DNA from: Myxacorys almedinensis A | GTDB lineage: Bacteria; Cyanobacteriota; Cyanobacteriia; Leptolyngbyales; Leptolyngbyaceae | DNA length: 64,000 nucleotides | Direction of reading: 5' to 3' | NCBI RefSeq assembly: GCF_010091945.1 | Contig: NZ_WVIE01000002.1 | Location: 236,150 to 300,149, forward strand | Part shown: one piece after another, positions 16,730 through 25,881 of the stretch | How the letters are laid out: each line of letters opens with the position of its first letter | Position numbering within the stretch: position 1 is the first letter of the stretch | The notes under the pieces: generated by a model | What the model was told of the DNA's origin: nothing | Databases searched by the model: none | Seen by the model: the letters and a program-made list of their open reading frames with translations, nothing else | Made by a program: the position numbers and the translations under genes

Positions 16730-17983
16730 CTAGACCAACACAGGCTCAGCCGCCGTTGCCCTCATCACCTGCTGATAGATCCGCAGGCTTTCTTGCGCCA
16801 TCAAATCTTGATCAAATCGCCCAGCCCGCACCCGGCTTGCCGCCGAAAGCCGTTCCCGTAAATCTGGGTCTGTCAACAGATGTCGAGCCGCCTGCGCCAT
16901 CGCTTGCGGATCATTCACCGGCACCGTCAACCCTTCAACGCGATCGCGGCTCACCCACGTCACCCCACTATGCGGAATTGCAGCATTGATCACCGGGCAA
17001 CCGCTCGCCATCGCCTCTACCTGCACCAACCCAAATGCCTCACTGCGCGCATTCGAGGGAAACCACAACGCCGTTGCCGCATGATATGCCCCCACCAGTT
17101 CTTCTGGGCTGAGATAGGGCTTCCACACCACGCGATCGCTCACACCTGCCTCTTTTGCCCGTTGCTTGAGCGTCTCCGCCAACTGCCCCTTGCCCACAAT
17201 CATCAACGTTCCTGGCACAAACTTTAGCGCCTCGATCGCCACACACAACGCTTTGTAATACACCAACCGCCCCACCGACAGCCAAATCGGGCTGCCATAG
17301 GTTGAACGCAAGTGCTCGGCATACGCGATCGCACCATCACTTGGCTGTTGATAAATCGACAAATCAATGCCAAACGGCAACACTTCAACTCGATGATGAT
17401 AGGGACGCAAAAAATCCGATCCATTCGCATAAAGTGGATTGCTAATCAGCACGCGTGATGCTCGATGATAAACATAGCTGAGAAGTGGATTGATTACATG
17501 TTTGAGAACCCGTTGTTTCACAATATCGCTGTGGTGCGTTACCACTAGCGGAACCGATGAGTTTGACAGCGCCCAATGCAGCCCCATTGCCGGATTTGGA
17601 GCGTGCAAATGAGCAATATCGTACTGCGTTCCACGCTGCTTAAAATAGCGAGAAAATTCTGTAAACATATCAAATCGCGCTACCGTCGCCATCCGACCCA
17701 ACCGAATCACCCGCACATCGCGATCAAATTCCTCAACCGTTTGTGTTTGTGGCGAGTCTTCTCCGGTGCGATCGCACGCATTCACACAGATCACATCAAC
17801 CTGCGCCCCCAACGCGGCTTGTGACGTTGCCAACGTTCGCACATGCGTTTCAATTCCTCCAGGTTGCGGGGGGTAGTATTTTGACAAATGGCAAATTCGC
17901 AAAGGATTCTGGCCATTAGAACGCTCTACCGTCTTCCGAACCCTTGCAAACAGATCGTTTTGAGAAATCTGAACATACGACAT
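16730..17983 (-). CDS. glycosyltransferase family 4
   Basis: 417 residues. The N-terminal lobe starts the GT-B fold at about residue 28 (ICHLSKYYPPQPGGIETHV), after an unusual 27-residue polar extension. The donor site shows SVGRLVYYKA, then SEAFGLVQVEAMASGCP with the E-x7-E pair, and ends in a helical tail. The GGIE loop and HHSDIVKQ resemble mannosyl- or glucosyltransferases of the WbdA/TuaC type, but the sugar cannot be assigned. It lies 94 bases upstream of the neighbouring GT on the same strand, probably the same transcript. Confidence 0.88.
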   Translation of the reverse strand: MSYVQISQNDLFARVRKTVERSNGQNPLRICHLSKYYPPQPGGIETHVRTLATSQAALGAQVDVICVNACDRTGEDSPQTQTVEEFDRDVRVIRLGRMATVARFDMFTEFSRYFKQRGTQYDIAHLHAPNPAMGLHWALSNSSVPLVVTHHSDIVKQRVLKHVINPLLSYVYHRASRVLISNPLYANGSDFLRPYHHRVEVLPFGIDLSIYQQPSDGAIAYAEHLRSTYGSPIWLSVGRLVYYKALCVAIEALKFVPGTLMIVGKGQLAETLKQRAKEAGVSDRVVWKPYLSPEELVGAYHAATALWFPSNARSEAFGLVQVEAMASGCPVINAAIPHSGVTWVSRDRVEGLTVPVNDPQAMAQAARHLLTDPDLRERLSAASRVRAGRFDQDLMAQESLRIYQQVMRATAAEPVLV

Positions 17984-18491
17984 GATGAAGTTACTCCGTC
18001 ACAAACTTGAGAGAGACACGAAGCCGCAAAAAATAGCTCTATTTGTCAATAGATAAATCTAGCGGTTTACCCACAAAAAAGAGGATTAATTCTAATAGCT
18101 AGGCAACAGGTAAACGTATTTAAATTCCGATAACCTTGAGACACTAAATACCAAAAAACGCTCATGGTTTTAGAACAAAAACGATGGGAAATCCAAATTG
18201 AAAATGCAATCAGTCATCAATATGGAAAAATTGATAGCGTCAATCAGAAAAGCGTGAGTAGCTGCTTAATTTCTGCAAATTGGTTGCGAACAGAATGAAA
18301 ATGCCTACAAATTAAAGCCGCTTTACCAAAGATTGATAAAGCGAACGATTTCTACTAGTTAAATTCTACAGAATATGGATTTATTGAGAGCTATGTAAAT
18401 TCGCTGGTATTTACCTTGAAATATTTATATTAAATACTTGATCTAGATGATTTTCTGGATGTAGAAGTCGACTAGATATTATGTTGAAACG
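17984..18491. other. AT-rich intergenic region
   Basis: About 500 bases, clearly richer in A and T than the neighbouring genes. It holds a 44-codon open frame (ATG at 18164) without a ribosome binding site or recognisable product. It carries the promoter of the minus-strand GT at its left side. I see no tRNA, insertion sequence or strong hairpin. It may be the decayed remains of a gene. Confidence 0.5.
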
Positions 18492-19370
18492 CTAAAGTGC
18501 AATTTTATTAAGCACCGAGTTGTTTGCAGAGCAATGGCTTGTAAAGCCCAGCGCGTTTTGGGTAGGGCGATTGGGTTTTTGCAAAACAGTAAGGGTATGG
18601 CTGTTGATGCGAGCCAAAAATTTGCCTTGTTGGGTTGCGCTTAATCCTTCAAAAAAGTCAACGACTAGCTTAGGAAATAAGCGTAATAAATGCCTAGTTT
18701 TCAAGTGCCCTGCTGTTAAAGGATTAGTAAAAAACTTTAGCTCTATTACAGCAAGATCCGCTTTGCTAGCCAAACTTTCGATCTCGTCTCTGTGCAACAG
18801 AAAAATATGCCCGTCTCCATCTGGCTTAAACTGAATCTCTTCAAATACTGAGGGATCAGCACAATCTGAAAACCGGGGTAAATTATTTCTGAAATATTCC
18901 CCATTAGGAGTAGTCATAATGATATATCCTCCCGGTTTGACTAAACTTGCGATTTGTTGCAAAAACAAATCAGGATGGGCAACGTGTTCGATTATTTCAG
19001 TAACGATCGCGGCATCAAACTCTGCCTGAAACCCCAAATCAAAACAGTTGCCCGGAGCATAGTTTAGGGTGCCAGTTTCATACTTTAGTTTTACATAGTC
19101 AACCAGTTCAGCCCGCAAGTCATTCCAGGTGACGGTATAGCCTAGCTCTGCCAATCGCAGCGAAAAATTTCCTTGGGCTGATGCTATATCAATGACGTTA
19201 GCACCAGCTAAAACATGCCTGCCGATGGCACTGATAGTTTGGCTAAATCTGCTTTGAAACGCATAGGTGTAGCCAAGATTGTCAGTGCCGCCGAAAAACT
19301 CCAGCACGTCATAGTGATAACTTAATTTCCAAGACTCTGCCCATTGAGAATTATAGGTTGGCTTTTTCAA
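18492..19370 (-). CDS. class I SAM-dependent methyltransferase
   Basis: 292 residues. The Rossmann-fold SAM site reads VIDIASAQGNFSLRLAELG, the acidic loop follows (NDLRAELVDY), then the motif II/III region EIIEHVAHPDLFL and KPGGYIIMTTPNGEY. The only usable start I find is TTG at 19370; an in-frame TGA lies shortly upstream, inside a tandem repeat, and no ATG comes before the conserved fold. Polysaccharide loci often contain such enzymes, which methylate sugars or cap chains. Substrate unknown. Base composition is more AT-rich than the export genes beside it, which may indicate transfer. The C-terminal 25 residues are polar and unstructured. Confidence 0.85.
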   Translation of the reverse strand: MKKPTYNSQWAESWKLSYHYDVLEFFGGTDNLGYTYAFQSRFSQTISAIGRHVLAGANVIDIASAQGNFSLRLAELGYTVTWNDLRAELVDYVKLKYETGTLNYAPGNCFDLGFQAEFDAAIVTEIIEHVAHPDLFLQQIASLVKPGGYIIMTTPNGEYFRNNLPRFSDCADPSVFEEIQFKPDGDGHIFLLHRDEIESLASKADLAVIELKFFTNPLTAGHLKTRHLLRLFPKLVVDFFEGLSATQQGKFLARINSHTLTVLQKPNRPTQNALGFTSHCSANNSVLNKIAL

Positions 19371-19436
19371 TGTATTTAACTCAATGTGTTTAACTCAATG
19401 TGTTTAACTCAATGTGTTTAACTCAATGTGTTTAAC
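19367..19436. repeat. 14-bp tandem repeat, five copies, abutting a TTG start codon
   Basis: The unit TCAATGTGTTTAAC is repeated at 19367, 19381, 19395, 19409 and 19423, with one base different in the first copy. A degenerate partial copy begins at 19437. Read on the minus strand, every unit contains TTGA, and the innermost copy supplies the TTG used as start by the methyltransferase. The array fills most of the space up to the export gene's stop at 19464. Fourteen is not a multiple of three, so copy number changes alter the upstream frame but not the gene body. Confidence 0.95.
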
Positions 19437-19463
19437 TCAACGTACGCTGTGCTTACTTTCTGG

Positions 19464-20660
19464 TTAACGCCCCAACAGCAGGCGCAGCAACCCAAAGCCT
19501 CCAGTAATTGGGCTAACAACCGCGCCTAAAATGTCTGAGAATTTAGCCGTATTGCTGCGATTTACAACAATGACATCATTTTGATGAATCGCAGGATTGG
19601 AGGCATCATCTAGCCCCTTGGACAAATCAAACTTAAATTCTCGGCGAGAGGTTGTGCCATCGGGCATCAGCCTCACCAGTTCAACCTTTGTTTTGTTGCC
19701 TCGACCCGGAGTGATGCCTCCTGCTGCTAAAATCGCCTGCATCATCGTGGAATTTGGACGAATTGCTACCCCACCCGGTCTGACTACTTCGCCCACCACA
19801 TTGATCTGAATCTGCTCCGGAGAAAAATTGCTGTTGGCAACGGCTGTTGCTTGCGTTGCGTCAATTTTCGTTGCCACTGGCACAACGATCGTGTCTCCAT
19901 CTTGCAACAAAATATCTTGCGTCAGATCTCCTGCTTGCAAATATTTCCACAAATCAACATTAAGCTTTTCTGCTGTGCCATCTGCCTGCAACCGCCGCAC
20001 TTCGATCATGCGAACATCTGCCACTTGGGCAATGCCACCTGCGGTTTGCAGTGCTCTACTCACGGTGGGCCATTGGCTCCCACTTTCTGAAGCGCTCCGT
20101 TGGCTAAGACTAGCCTGAGTAATTTCACTACCAATCACAGTAATGATGTAAGACCCCGGACGGTTGACTGCACCAATCACACCAATCTTTAAGGGGCGAG
20201 GCGCAATCAAACCCATGCTAATCACAGGATTTTGGATGTATCGCTTGTAGCGCGTTTTGAGCAGATCTGATGCTTGATCTAGGGTCAGCCCCTGCACCGA
20301 GACGCCCCCAATCCACGGCAGGTTGAGCGTTCCATCAAACAAAACGGTATAGCGTGGATCAAGCGTCAACTCTGGGACATCAAACATCTCTAGCCGCACC
20401 AAATCTCCTGCACCGAGCTTATAACTACTGCCAACTGGAATCGGTGCAGTTGCTTCCTCAGCCTCTAACCGAGCCGCCTGAGAATGGGGGGATGTGGGGG
20501 ATGAAGACTTTAGCAGAGGGAGCGTTGTTGGGGGCATTGCTGTGATGGGCAGCGGCGCGGTTTGCGCCAAAACTACCACTGGGTCAACGGCTCCAACCGC
20601 GATCGCAAGTAAGGCTCTAACAGCAAATTGGTTTTGTCGGTTGAACAAAGAGGGGGGCAT
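19464..20660 (-). CDS. polysaccharide export protein (Wza-like, outer membrane polysaccharide export family)
   Basis: Start chosen at the ATG at 20660 (398 residues), giving a signal peptide (hydrophobic AVRALLAIAVGAVDPVVVLA, cleaved near AQT). The frame extends to 20756. A Pro/Ser/Thr linker leads to the polysaccharide export domain (YKLGAGDLVRLEMFDVPEL) and two SLBB-like domains (KIGVIGAVNRPGSYIITV, and INVVGEVVRPGGVAIRP). The end is hydrophobic (GAVVSPITGGFGLLRLLLG). There is no lipobox cysteine at the mature N-terminus, unlike E. coli Wza. It would form the periplasmic and outer-membrane channel for exopolysaccharide together with the Wzc-like protein encoded divergently at 21326. Confidence 0.9.
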   Translation of the reverse strand: MPPSLFNRQNQFAVRALLAIAVGAVDPVVVLAQTAPLPITAMPPTTLPLLKSSSPTSPHSQAARLEAEEATAPIPVGSSYKLGAGDLVRLEMFDVPELTLDPRYTVLFDGTLNLPWIGGVSVQGLTLDQASDLLKTRYKRYIQNPVISMGLIAPRPLKIGVIGAVNRPGSYIITVIGSEITQASLSQRSASESGSQWPTVSRALQTAGGIAQVADVRMIEVRRLQADGTAEKLNVDLWKYLQAGDLTQDILLQDGDTIVVPVATKIDATQATAVANSNFSPEQIQINVVGEVVRPGGVAIRPNSTMMQAILAAGGITPGRGNKTKVELVRLMPDGTTSRREFKFDLSKGLDDASNPAIHQNDVIVVNRSNTAKFSDILGAVVSPITGGFGLLRLLLGR

Positions 20661-21325
20661 GGCAGTTCTCAAGCAATTGCTGACATACCTTAATCGGTGC
20701 GATCGCGCTAATACTCTGTGATATCCCCGAACTTTGCACAGAGTCTCTGTACGCAATTCGGTAGTCTCACGGAATCCTCTAAAAACACTTCATGGAAAAC
20801 TCAGGGCATCTTCTACCAACAACACTTCCCTCACCGACTTGAGTTTATTATTTAATCCCTAAGTTCATCCCATCCATATCAATCTCATTTAGTTCCTGAG
20901 TTCATTTCATCCTTGATATCATGCAGATTGCTAGAGGTGTCTGATACCAAATTGATCTTTTACTGCGACAGATCCTCGACCCCCTGCCTACGGCATGCCC
21001 CCTGGGTCAGGAAAGACTTTCCGGCTCCTCTCCTGACTAAGGCGGGGTTGGGGGAGGTCGCAGGTCTGTAACATTTACAGATTAATTTGGTATGGTTTCG
21101 TGACTCAAGACGATCTAAACTCGCAGACATCAAAGTTTTTAGTTCATTCTTGTCGTTGTGGTTTATCTTCTATTAGCTGAGTCTTCTATCAACCAAATCT
21201 TTGATTTGCTAAATCTATGTTTACCCCACCAAGACTATAGATTTTTCAGTATTTTTGCTCATAGTGCTCTATTTGCACTCATCTAAAGAAACGCTAAAAG
21301 TACGGAGTGTACATCGCTAAGTCGT
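20661..21325. other. divergent promoter region of the wza-like and wzc-like genes
   Basis: About 660 bases between the two divergent export genes. It contains a 150-bp palindromic MITE-like element (20944-21093, listed separately) and a loose direct repeat around 20840-20920 (AGTTCAT-TCATCC twice). Flanks are AT-rich and would hold both promoters. I cannot define -10/-35 boxes with confidence. Confidence 0.6.
20944..21093. mobile_element. MITE-like palindromic element, 150 bp
   Basis: The terminal inverted repeats read ATACCAAATTGATC at 20944-20957 and GATTAATTTGGTAT at 21080-21093, matching at all but one position. Inside, CTGCGACAGATCC...CGACCCC on the left pairs roughly with GGGGTTGGGGGAGGTCGCAG on the right, so the element can fold into a long hairpin. 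No coding capacity. It lies in the divergent promoter region of the export genes. Elements of this look are common in cyanobacterial intergenic DNA; that it is mobile is inferred from structure. Confidence 0.7.
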
Positions 21326-23644
21326 ATGAATACCAATCCCCTATCGAAATCGTCGTTGTATCCCTCTGATTTAAGTCCAAACTTTGATCAGGGTGCCCCG
21401 GTGCATTTCCTGAGCCTTAACAGCACTGACAACAAGTCTGGCATCGAGTTTAGAAAGATTTGGGAAGTGGTACGCCGCCGCAAACTATTTGTAGGCACCG
21501 TTGCAAGCCTGATTTTCGCAGCTACGATGACCTGGTCAGTGTCTCGCAAACCCATCTACCTCAGCACATTTAGGCTACTCGTCGAACCCAACCGAACCAG
21601 CGTTCAAGATCCTCAGCAAGCCATGCTCCCCAACGTTGCCGGGTCGAGCGTCAACTACACAACGCTGACACAGGTGCTGAGCAGTTCCCAAATTCTCTAC
21701 CCGCTCTACCAATCGTTGCAGGCAGAGTATCAATCGCTCACATTTGAGCAGTTCCTCAAAGGGTTGGCGATCAGCCGCGTGAAAGATACTGAAATTCTTG
21801 ATATTAGCTACCTCGATCAAGATTCAACACAAGGATTAGTGGTTGCTGAAAAATTAGCAGAACACTATCTCAAATACAGCGAACAACTCCGCAGTCGCGA
21901 TCTTCAGCAAGGAGTCACGTTTGTTGAGAAACAGTTGCCGGGGTTAACAAACCGGGTCAACCAAATTCAGGGCAAGCTAGAAGACTTTCGCAAACAGCAT
22001 GGCATCGTCAACCCAGAAGACCGCGCCAAATATCTCACTGAAATGAGCGGACAAATAGAAGCTGAGCAAAAAGGCGTTCAGGCAAAGTTGGCAGAGTCTA
22101 AGGCACTTTATGCAACGTTGAGCCAGCAGGTCAGACACACCCCCGAACAAGCGATCGCAGCCTCCGCCCTGAGCGAATCTAAAACTTTTCAAGGACTCCG
22201 AGATCAGCTTCAACAACTCGAAACCCAAGTTTCCATTAATGCTGAGCGGCTCACGCCCGAATCCCCTCCCTTGCAAGCGCTGCTCAAAAAGCGGGAAGGA
22301 CTCCTTGCCCAAATGCAGTTAGAAGCCCAGCGTACGCTTAAACCAACGGGCATGGAGAAAGCCCAAAGCAATCTCAGTGGCTCCCTCATTGATCTCAATC
22401 GGCAACTGATTACCGTCAGCAACGAGATTCGGGCATTAGAAGCAAAAAACCAATCCCTCCTCGCAACGGCAGAGCAACTTCAGTCGAGTTTCGCGTCTAT
22501 TCCAGCGTTGGTTCGCCAAAATGTAGATTTTCAGCGAGAACTCAAAGTTGCCAACGACAGCCTCGATCGCTTTTTGGCAAGTCAAGAAAATCTTCAGATC
22601 CAAGCTGCCCAAAAAAATCAGCCTTGGCAGGTGATTTCTGCCCCCAGCCAGCGCGCTGCCCCTGTTTTCCCCAACGTGCCTCAAAGCATGGGCTTGGGCT
22701 TCTTAGGCAGCCTCTTCTTAAGCGTGCTTGCTGCATTGTTAGTTGAAAAGCTCGATGATGTCCTCTATTCCGCAGAAGATCTCAAGCAGGGCGTGAAATT
22801 CCCGGTGCTGAGTGTGATTCCGTTTTACCGCAACGTTGCCGAACTGAGCCTACCCGCGATCGCATCTCTGCGAAATCTACCGGCGTCCCCATCCGAATCA
22901 GAGCTAGATCAGCCTCAGGAGGTCACACCGTCTGCCCGCCCTTTTGCGATCGACCTGAACGAAGATGCCGCGATTTTCCGCGAAGCCTTCCGTAGTTTGT
23001 ATCTCAATGTTTCGGTGCTTAACCTCACCAATGCCATTCACTCTGTGGTCATTACCTCGCCCCTTGCCAGCGACGGCAAATCGACCATTGCTCTCAACAC
23101 TGCACTAGCGGCGGCAATCATGGGACAGCGTGTGCTTATTGTTGATGCCGATCTCTATCGGTCTAAAACCCACATCTACGCCAGAGTGCCCAATGAGGAT
23201 GGTCTCAGCCAATGCCTCACGTCAGATGTTCCGGCGCATCGCTTGATTCAACAGTCGCCGCTTGACCAAAATCTGTTTGTGCTCACGGCGGGCAAACCGC
23301 AAATGGATGCCAGTCGTCTGCTGTCGTCTGCCAAAATGAAGCAAATGATGGAAGCTCTCAAGGGTGATTACGATCTGATCATTTATGATGCGCCGCCGGT
23401 ACTTGGGTTTTCTGACAGCGCCATTTTATCGAGCCATACAGACGGTAGCGTTGTTGTTGTTGGGCTGGGCAACACAGGACGCACCGCCTTAGTGGAATCG
23501 CTGCGAAATCTGCAACTTTCTGGCAACACTGTGTTGGGCGTTGTGGCAAACTGCCTAAAACCCGGAACACATCTTGCCCATGACTACCATAAATACGTGC
23601 GGCGCAACTACAACACAGAACTGACGGGTTCTGCATCCATTTAA
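21326..23644 (+). CDS. polysaccharide co-polymerase / BY-type tyrosine kinase (Wzc-like)
   Basis: 772 residues. Two membrane segments (about 53-72 and 450-470) flank a periplasmic Wzz domain with long coiled-coil stretches (about 190-420). The C-terminal BY-kinase domain carries Walker A ASDGKST, Walker A' VLIVDADLYR and Walker B DLIIYDAPP. The tail holds clustered tyrosines (YHKYVRRNY) that are likely autophosphorylation sites. Such proteins control chain length and couple polymerisation to export through the Wza channel. Walker A has SDGKST where GEGKS/T is common, still compatible with ATP binding. Encoded divergently from the Wza-like gene. Confidence 0.92.
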   Translation: MNTNPLSKSSLYPSDLSPNFDQGAPVHFLSLNSTDNKSGIEFRKIWEVVRRRKLFVGTVASLIFAATMTWSVSRKPIYLSTFRLLVEPNRTSVQDPQQAMLPNVAGSSVNYTTLTQVLSSSQILYPLYQSLQAEYQSLTFEQFLKGLAISRVKDTEILDISYLDQDSTQGLVVAEKLAEHYLKYSEQLRSRDLQQGVTFVEKQLPGLTNRVNQIQGKLEDFRKQHGIVNPEDRAKYLTEMSGQIEAEQKGVQAKLAESKALYATLSQQVRHTPEQAIAASALSESKTFQGLRDQLQQLETQVSINAERLTPESPPLQALLKKREGLLAQMQLEAQRTLKPTGMEKAQSNLSGSLIDLNRQLITVSNEIRALEAKNQSLLATAEQLQSSFASIPALVRQNVDFQRELKVANDSLDRFLASQENLQIQAAQKNQPWQVISAPSQRAAPVFPNVPQSMGLGFLGSLFLSVLAALLVEKLDDVLYSAEDLKQGVKFPVLSVIPFYRNVAELSLPAIASLRNLPASPSESELDQPQEVTPSARPFAIDLNEDAAIFREAFRSLYLNVSVLNLTNAIHSVVITSPLASDGKSTIALNTALAAAIMGQRVLIVDADLYRSKTHIYARVPNEDGLSQCLTSDVPAHRLIQQSPLDQNLFVLTAGKPQMDASRLLSSAKMKQMMEALKGDYDLIIYDAPPVLGFSDSAILSSHTDGSVVVVGLGNTGRTALVESLRNLQLSGNTVLGVVANCLKPGTHLAHDYHKYVRRNYNTELTGSASI

Positions 23645-23720
23645 CCTGACACACTCTAGCCCGCAAGCAACCCGATTTCTACACCAACTCCCACGACGTA
23701 AGATTCAAACAAAATCTGGT

Positions 23721-24452
23721 ATGGATACTATCACCCGTGCAACACAGAGTTTGGGAACAAGCAGTCATGCCATTTATGCTATGGTTGAGCGCGCGATCGC
23801 AGACCATGCCATCGAGTGCAAAACGGTGATAGATGTCGGCTGCGGCACCGGAAATTTGAGACCGTTTGTTATCAGACAATTCGGTTCTTTCAACATTGAC
23901 CATTGTACTAATCGTTATATCGGTGTTGATGGTATTCAATATGATGGTTTTCCAACTAATGCAGAATTTGTCTTGCAAGATCTAGAGTATCCAATAACCA
24001 ATCTAGACAGCAATCTCGCAGACGTTGTTGTTTCGGTTGAAACCATTGAGCATCTAGAAAACCCGCGCGCGTTTTATCGAGAGCTATCTCGCCTAGCTAA
24101 GCCCGGTGGACTCGTGCTTGTAACGACTCCCAACCAGCTTAGCCTCCTGAGCAAGCTCACCCTGCTGCTAAAAAATCAGTTCAACGCCTTTCAAGATGCG
24201 CCCGGTTCCTATCCCTCGCACATCACCGCACTGCTAGAGATCGATTTGCGCCGCATTGCCAAAGAATGTGGTTTAACCCCGATCGAGATTCGATACAGCA
24301 ATCGGGGACGCATGGTGCTGACCCCTTGGTACTATCCCAACCGCGTTTTTAGAGGGCAATGGTTTAGCGATAATGTGCTGTGCATTTCTCGAAAGCCCTT
24401 TGAGGTAGGAAAACGCCAGTCCTCGTCCCCGTCACTAGAGGTGGCGCTGTGA
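23721..24452 (+). CDS. class I SAM-dependent methyltransferase
   Basis: 243 residues. SAM site VIDVGCGTGNLRPF at about residues 36-50, acidic residue in YIGVDGIQYDG, then SVETIEHLENPRAFYRE and KPGGLVLVTTPNQLSLLSK. This is the UbiE/Methyltransf_11-like fold. It starts 76 bases after the Wzc-like gene and precedes the polymerase-like gene, so it belongs to the polysaccharide operon. It probably methylates a sugar or terminates chain growth; the target is unknown. The fold is similar to the methyltransferase at 18492-19370, but the sequences do not look like close paralogues. Confidence 0.87.
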   Translation: MDTITRATQSLGTSSHAIYAMVERAIADHAIECKTVIDVGCGTGNLRPFVIRQFGSFNIDHCTNRYIGVDGIQYDGFPTNAEFVLQDLEYPITNLDSNLADVVVSVETIEHLENPRAFYRELSRLAKPGGLVLVTTPNQLSLLSKLTLLLKNQFNAFQDAPGSYPSHITALLEIDLRRIAKECGLTPIEIRYSNRGRMVLTPWYYPNRVFRGQWFSDNVLCISRKPFEVGKRQSSSPSLEVAL

Positions 24453-24501
24453 ATCTATTAGGGTTGTTCAAACCTGAATATTATTGTCAACGGTTGTTCT
24501 C

Positions 24502-25881
24502 ATGTTGAATCGATTTGATGGCGATCGCCAACTCCTAAAAACTGCCCGATTTCAGTTTCCCCAGTGGGCATGGGTTCCCACCTTTGTTCTCGTGCAAATA
24601 GGGCTGCAACTGCTGCTGCTGATTCCTGATTTGGGTCAGTTTAGAATGCCCATCCGAGTAGGTGCTTTTGCCCTCAGTTTAGGGCTGTTGGTGGGCGTGC
24701 GGCAAACCGGCATCAAACATCCAGCCAAACCGTGGGCGATCGCAGTGCTCTGCATCATGGCGTTAGAACTGTTCTGGCATCCCCATCTCAACTCACTGCC
24801 TGCTGGCGTTGCCCAATGTCTCATGTATCTGGCAATTTTAGCGCCGTTGTTTTGGGTGAGTCGGTTGCCCCTCAATTTGAATAGTCTTCGTGGGCTTGTG
24901 TTTCTGTTGTGGGGATTTCATACCCTAAGTTCAGGTATGGGAGTGCTGCAAACTTACTATTCTGACGTGTTTCAATTTGTGCTCTCCACCAAGATTCAAG
25001 CCGGAGTCTTTGGCGGTGATCACCTGATGATTCAGCTTGCCAACGGTAAGATGATCCATCGCCCCATGGGTCTCACTGACATCCCAGGCGGTGCTGCCAA
25101 GTCTGGCTTCTATGCTGTGTTGTTAGGAACCGGAATTGCGCTGCAAGAACGTCGTTTTATTGTTCGCTTAATGGGCATAGGTAGTATTCCCATCGGTTTA
25201 TTTTGCATTTATCTTTCCCAGGTTCGCTCTATTTTAGTTTCCACATTAATTTGCCTGATCGTTTTAGCATTTACGCTACTGTATCAAAAGAGATTTCTTC
25301 GGCTAACCGCGCTGCTAGGAGGTATGGCTTTAGGCATTAGCGTGGCGCTTTCTTGGGCATTAAATATTGGCGGAGAGGCAACGAGCGATCGCTTGTCGAG
25401 TTTGTTTGCCGACCGCCTCGATCAGGTGGTGTACCAAAACCGGGGTTACTTCTTAGAGCAGACGCTAACCGACCTGCTGAGCCAATATCCGCTGGGTGCA
25501 GGCTTAGGGCGGTGGGGCATGATCAACGACTACTTTGGCAGCACTGTTAACCCCCTCACGGCTCCCATCTGGGTTGAAATCCAGTGGACGGGGTGGCTAC
25601 TCGATGGGGGAGTTCCCCTGATCCTTGCCTACTGCGGCGCGATCGCAATGGCATGTTATGCCGTCTGGGCTATTATGACCAACCCCACCTTAAAACCTTT
25701 ACAGCTTTGGGCAAGTGTTGTGTTTGCCTACAATGTAGGCGCGATCGCACTGACGTTTAACAATTCGTTGTTTTTAAGCCAATCTGGCATGGAGTTTTGG
25801 TTGCTGAATGCAGTGCTATTTGCTGTGGCGCACCAACTTCAGAAACAGCAAATGGGCTGGTTTTCTGGGATAAAACTATGA
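24502..25881 (+). CDS. O-antigen ligase/polymerase-like membrane protein (Wzy candidate)
   Basis: About 459 residues from the ATG at 24502; a TTG at 24484 in the same frame is an alternative. Neither has a clear ribosome binding site. Eleven or so hydrophobic segments surround a large extracytoplasmic loop (about residues 280-360) that contains YPLGAGLGRWG, the conserved region of the Wzy/WaaL superfamily. A second loop has RPMGLTDIPGGAAKSG. In the Wzx/Wzy pathway this protein would join repeat units at the periplasmic face. Polymerase and ligase cannot be told apart from sequence; polymerase is favoured by the Wzc-like and flippase genes. Its TGA overlaps the next start (ATGA). Confidence 0.82.
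   Translation: MLNRFDGDRQLLKTARFQFPQWAWVPTFVLVQIGLQLLLLIPDLGQFRMPIRVGAFALSLGLLVGVRQTGIKHPAKPWAIAVLCIMALELFWHPHLNSLPAGVAQCLMYLAILAPLFWVSRLPLNLNSLRGLVFLLWGFHTLSSGMGVLQTYYSDVFQFVLSTKIQAGVFGGDHLMIQLANGKMIHRPMGLTDIPGGAAKSGFYAVLLGTGIALQERRFIVRLMGIGSIPIGLFCIYLSQVRSILVSTLICLIVLAFTLLYQKRFLRLTALLGGMALGISVALSWALNIGGEATSDRLSSLFADRLDQVVYQNRGYFLEQTLTDLLSQYPLGAGLGRWGMINDYFGSTVNPLTAPIWVEIQWTGWLLDGGVPLILAYCGAIAMACYAVWAIMTNPTLKPLQLWASVVFAYNVGAIALTFNNSLFLSQSGMEFWLLNAVLFAVAHQLQKQQMGWFSGIKL

Noticed and set aside
18164..18298. 44-codon frame in the AT-rich region upstream of the methyltransferase 3' end
   Set aside because: No ribosome binding site, no recognisable product; noted only as possible decayed coding sequence.
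19367..19436. CRISPR array considered for the tandem repeat
   Set aside because: Units are 14 bases with no spacers and no cas genes nearby; it is a simple tandem repeat.
20944..21093. Considered as another copy of the four-member MITE-like family
   Set aside because: Its terminal repeats (ATACCAAATT) differ from CTAGTGGTCTGTCAA and the core is unrelated apart from general pyrimidine richness.
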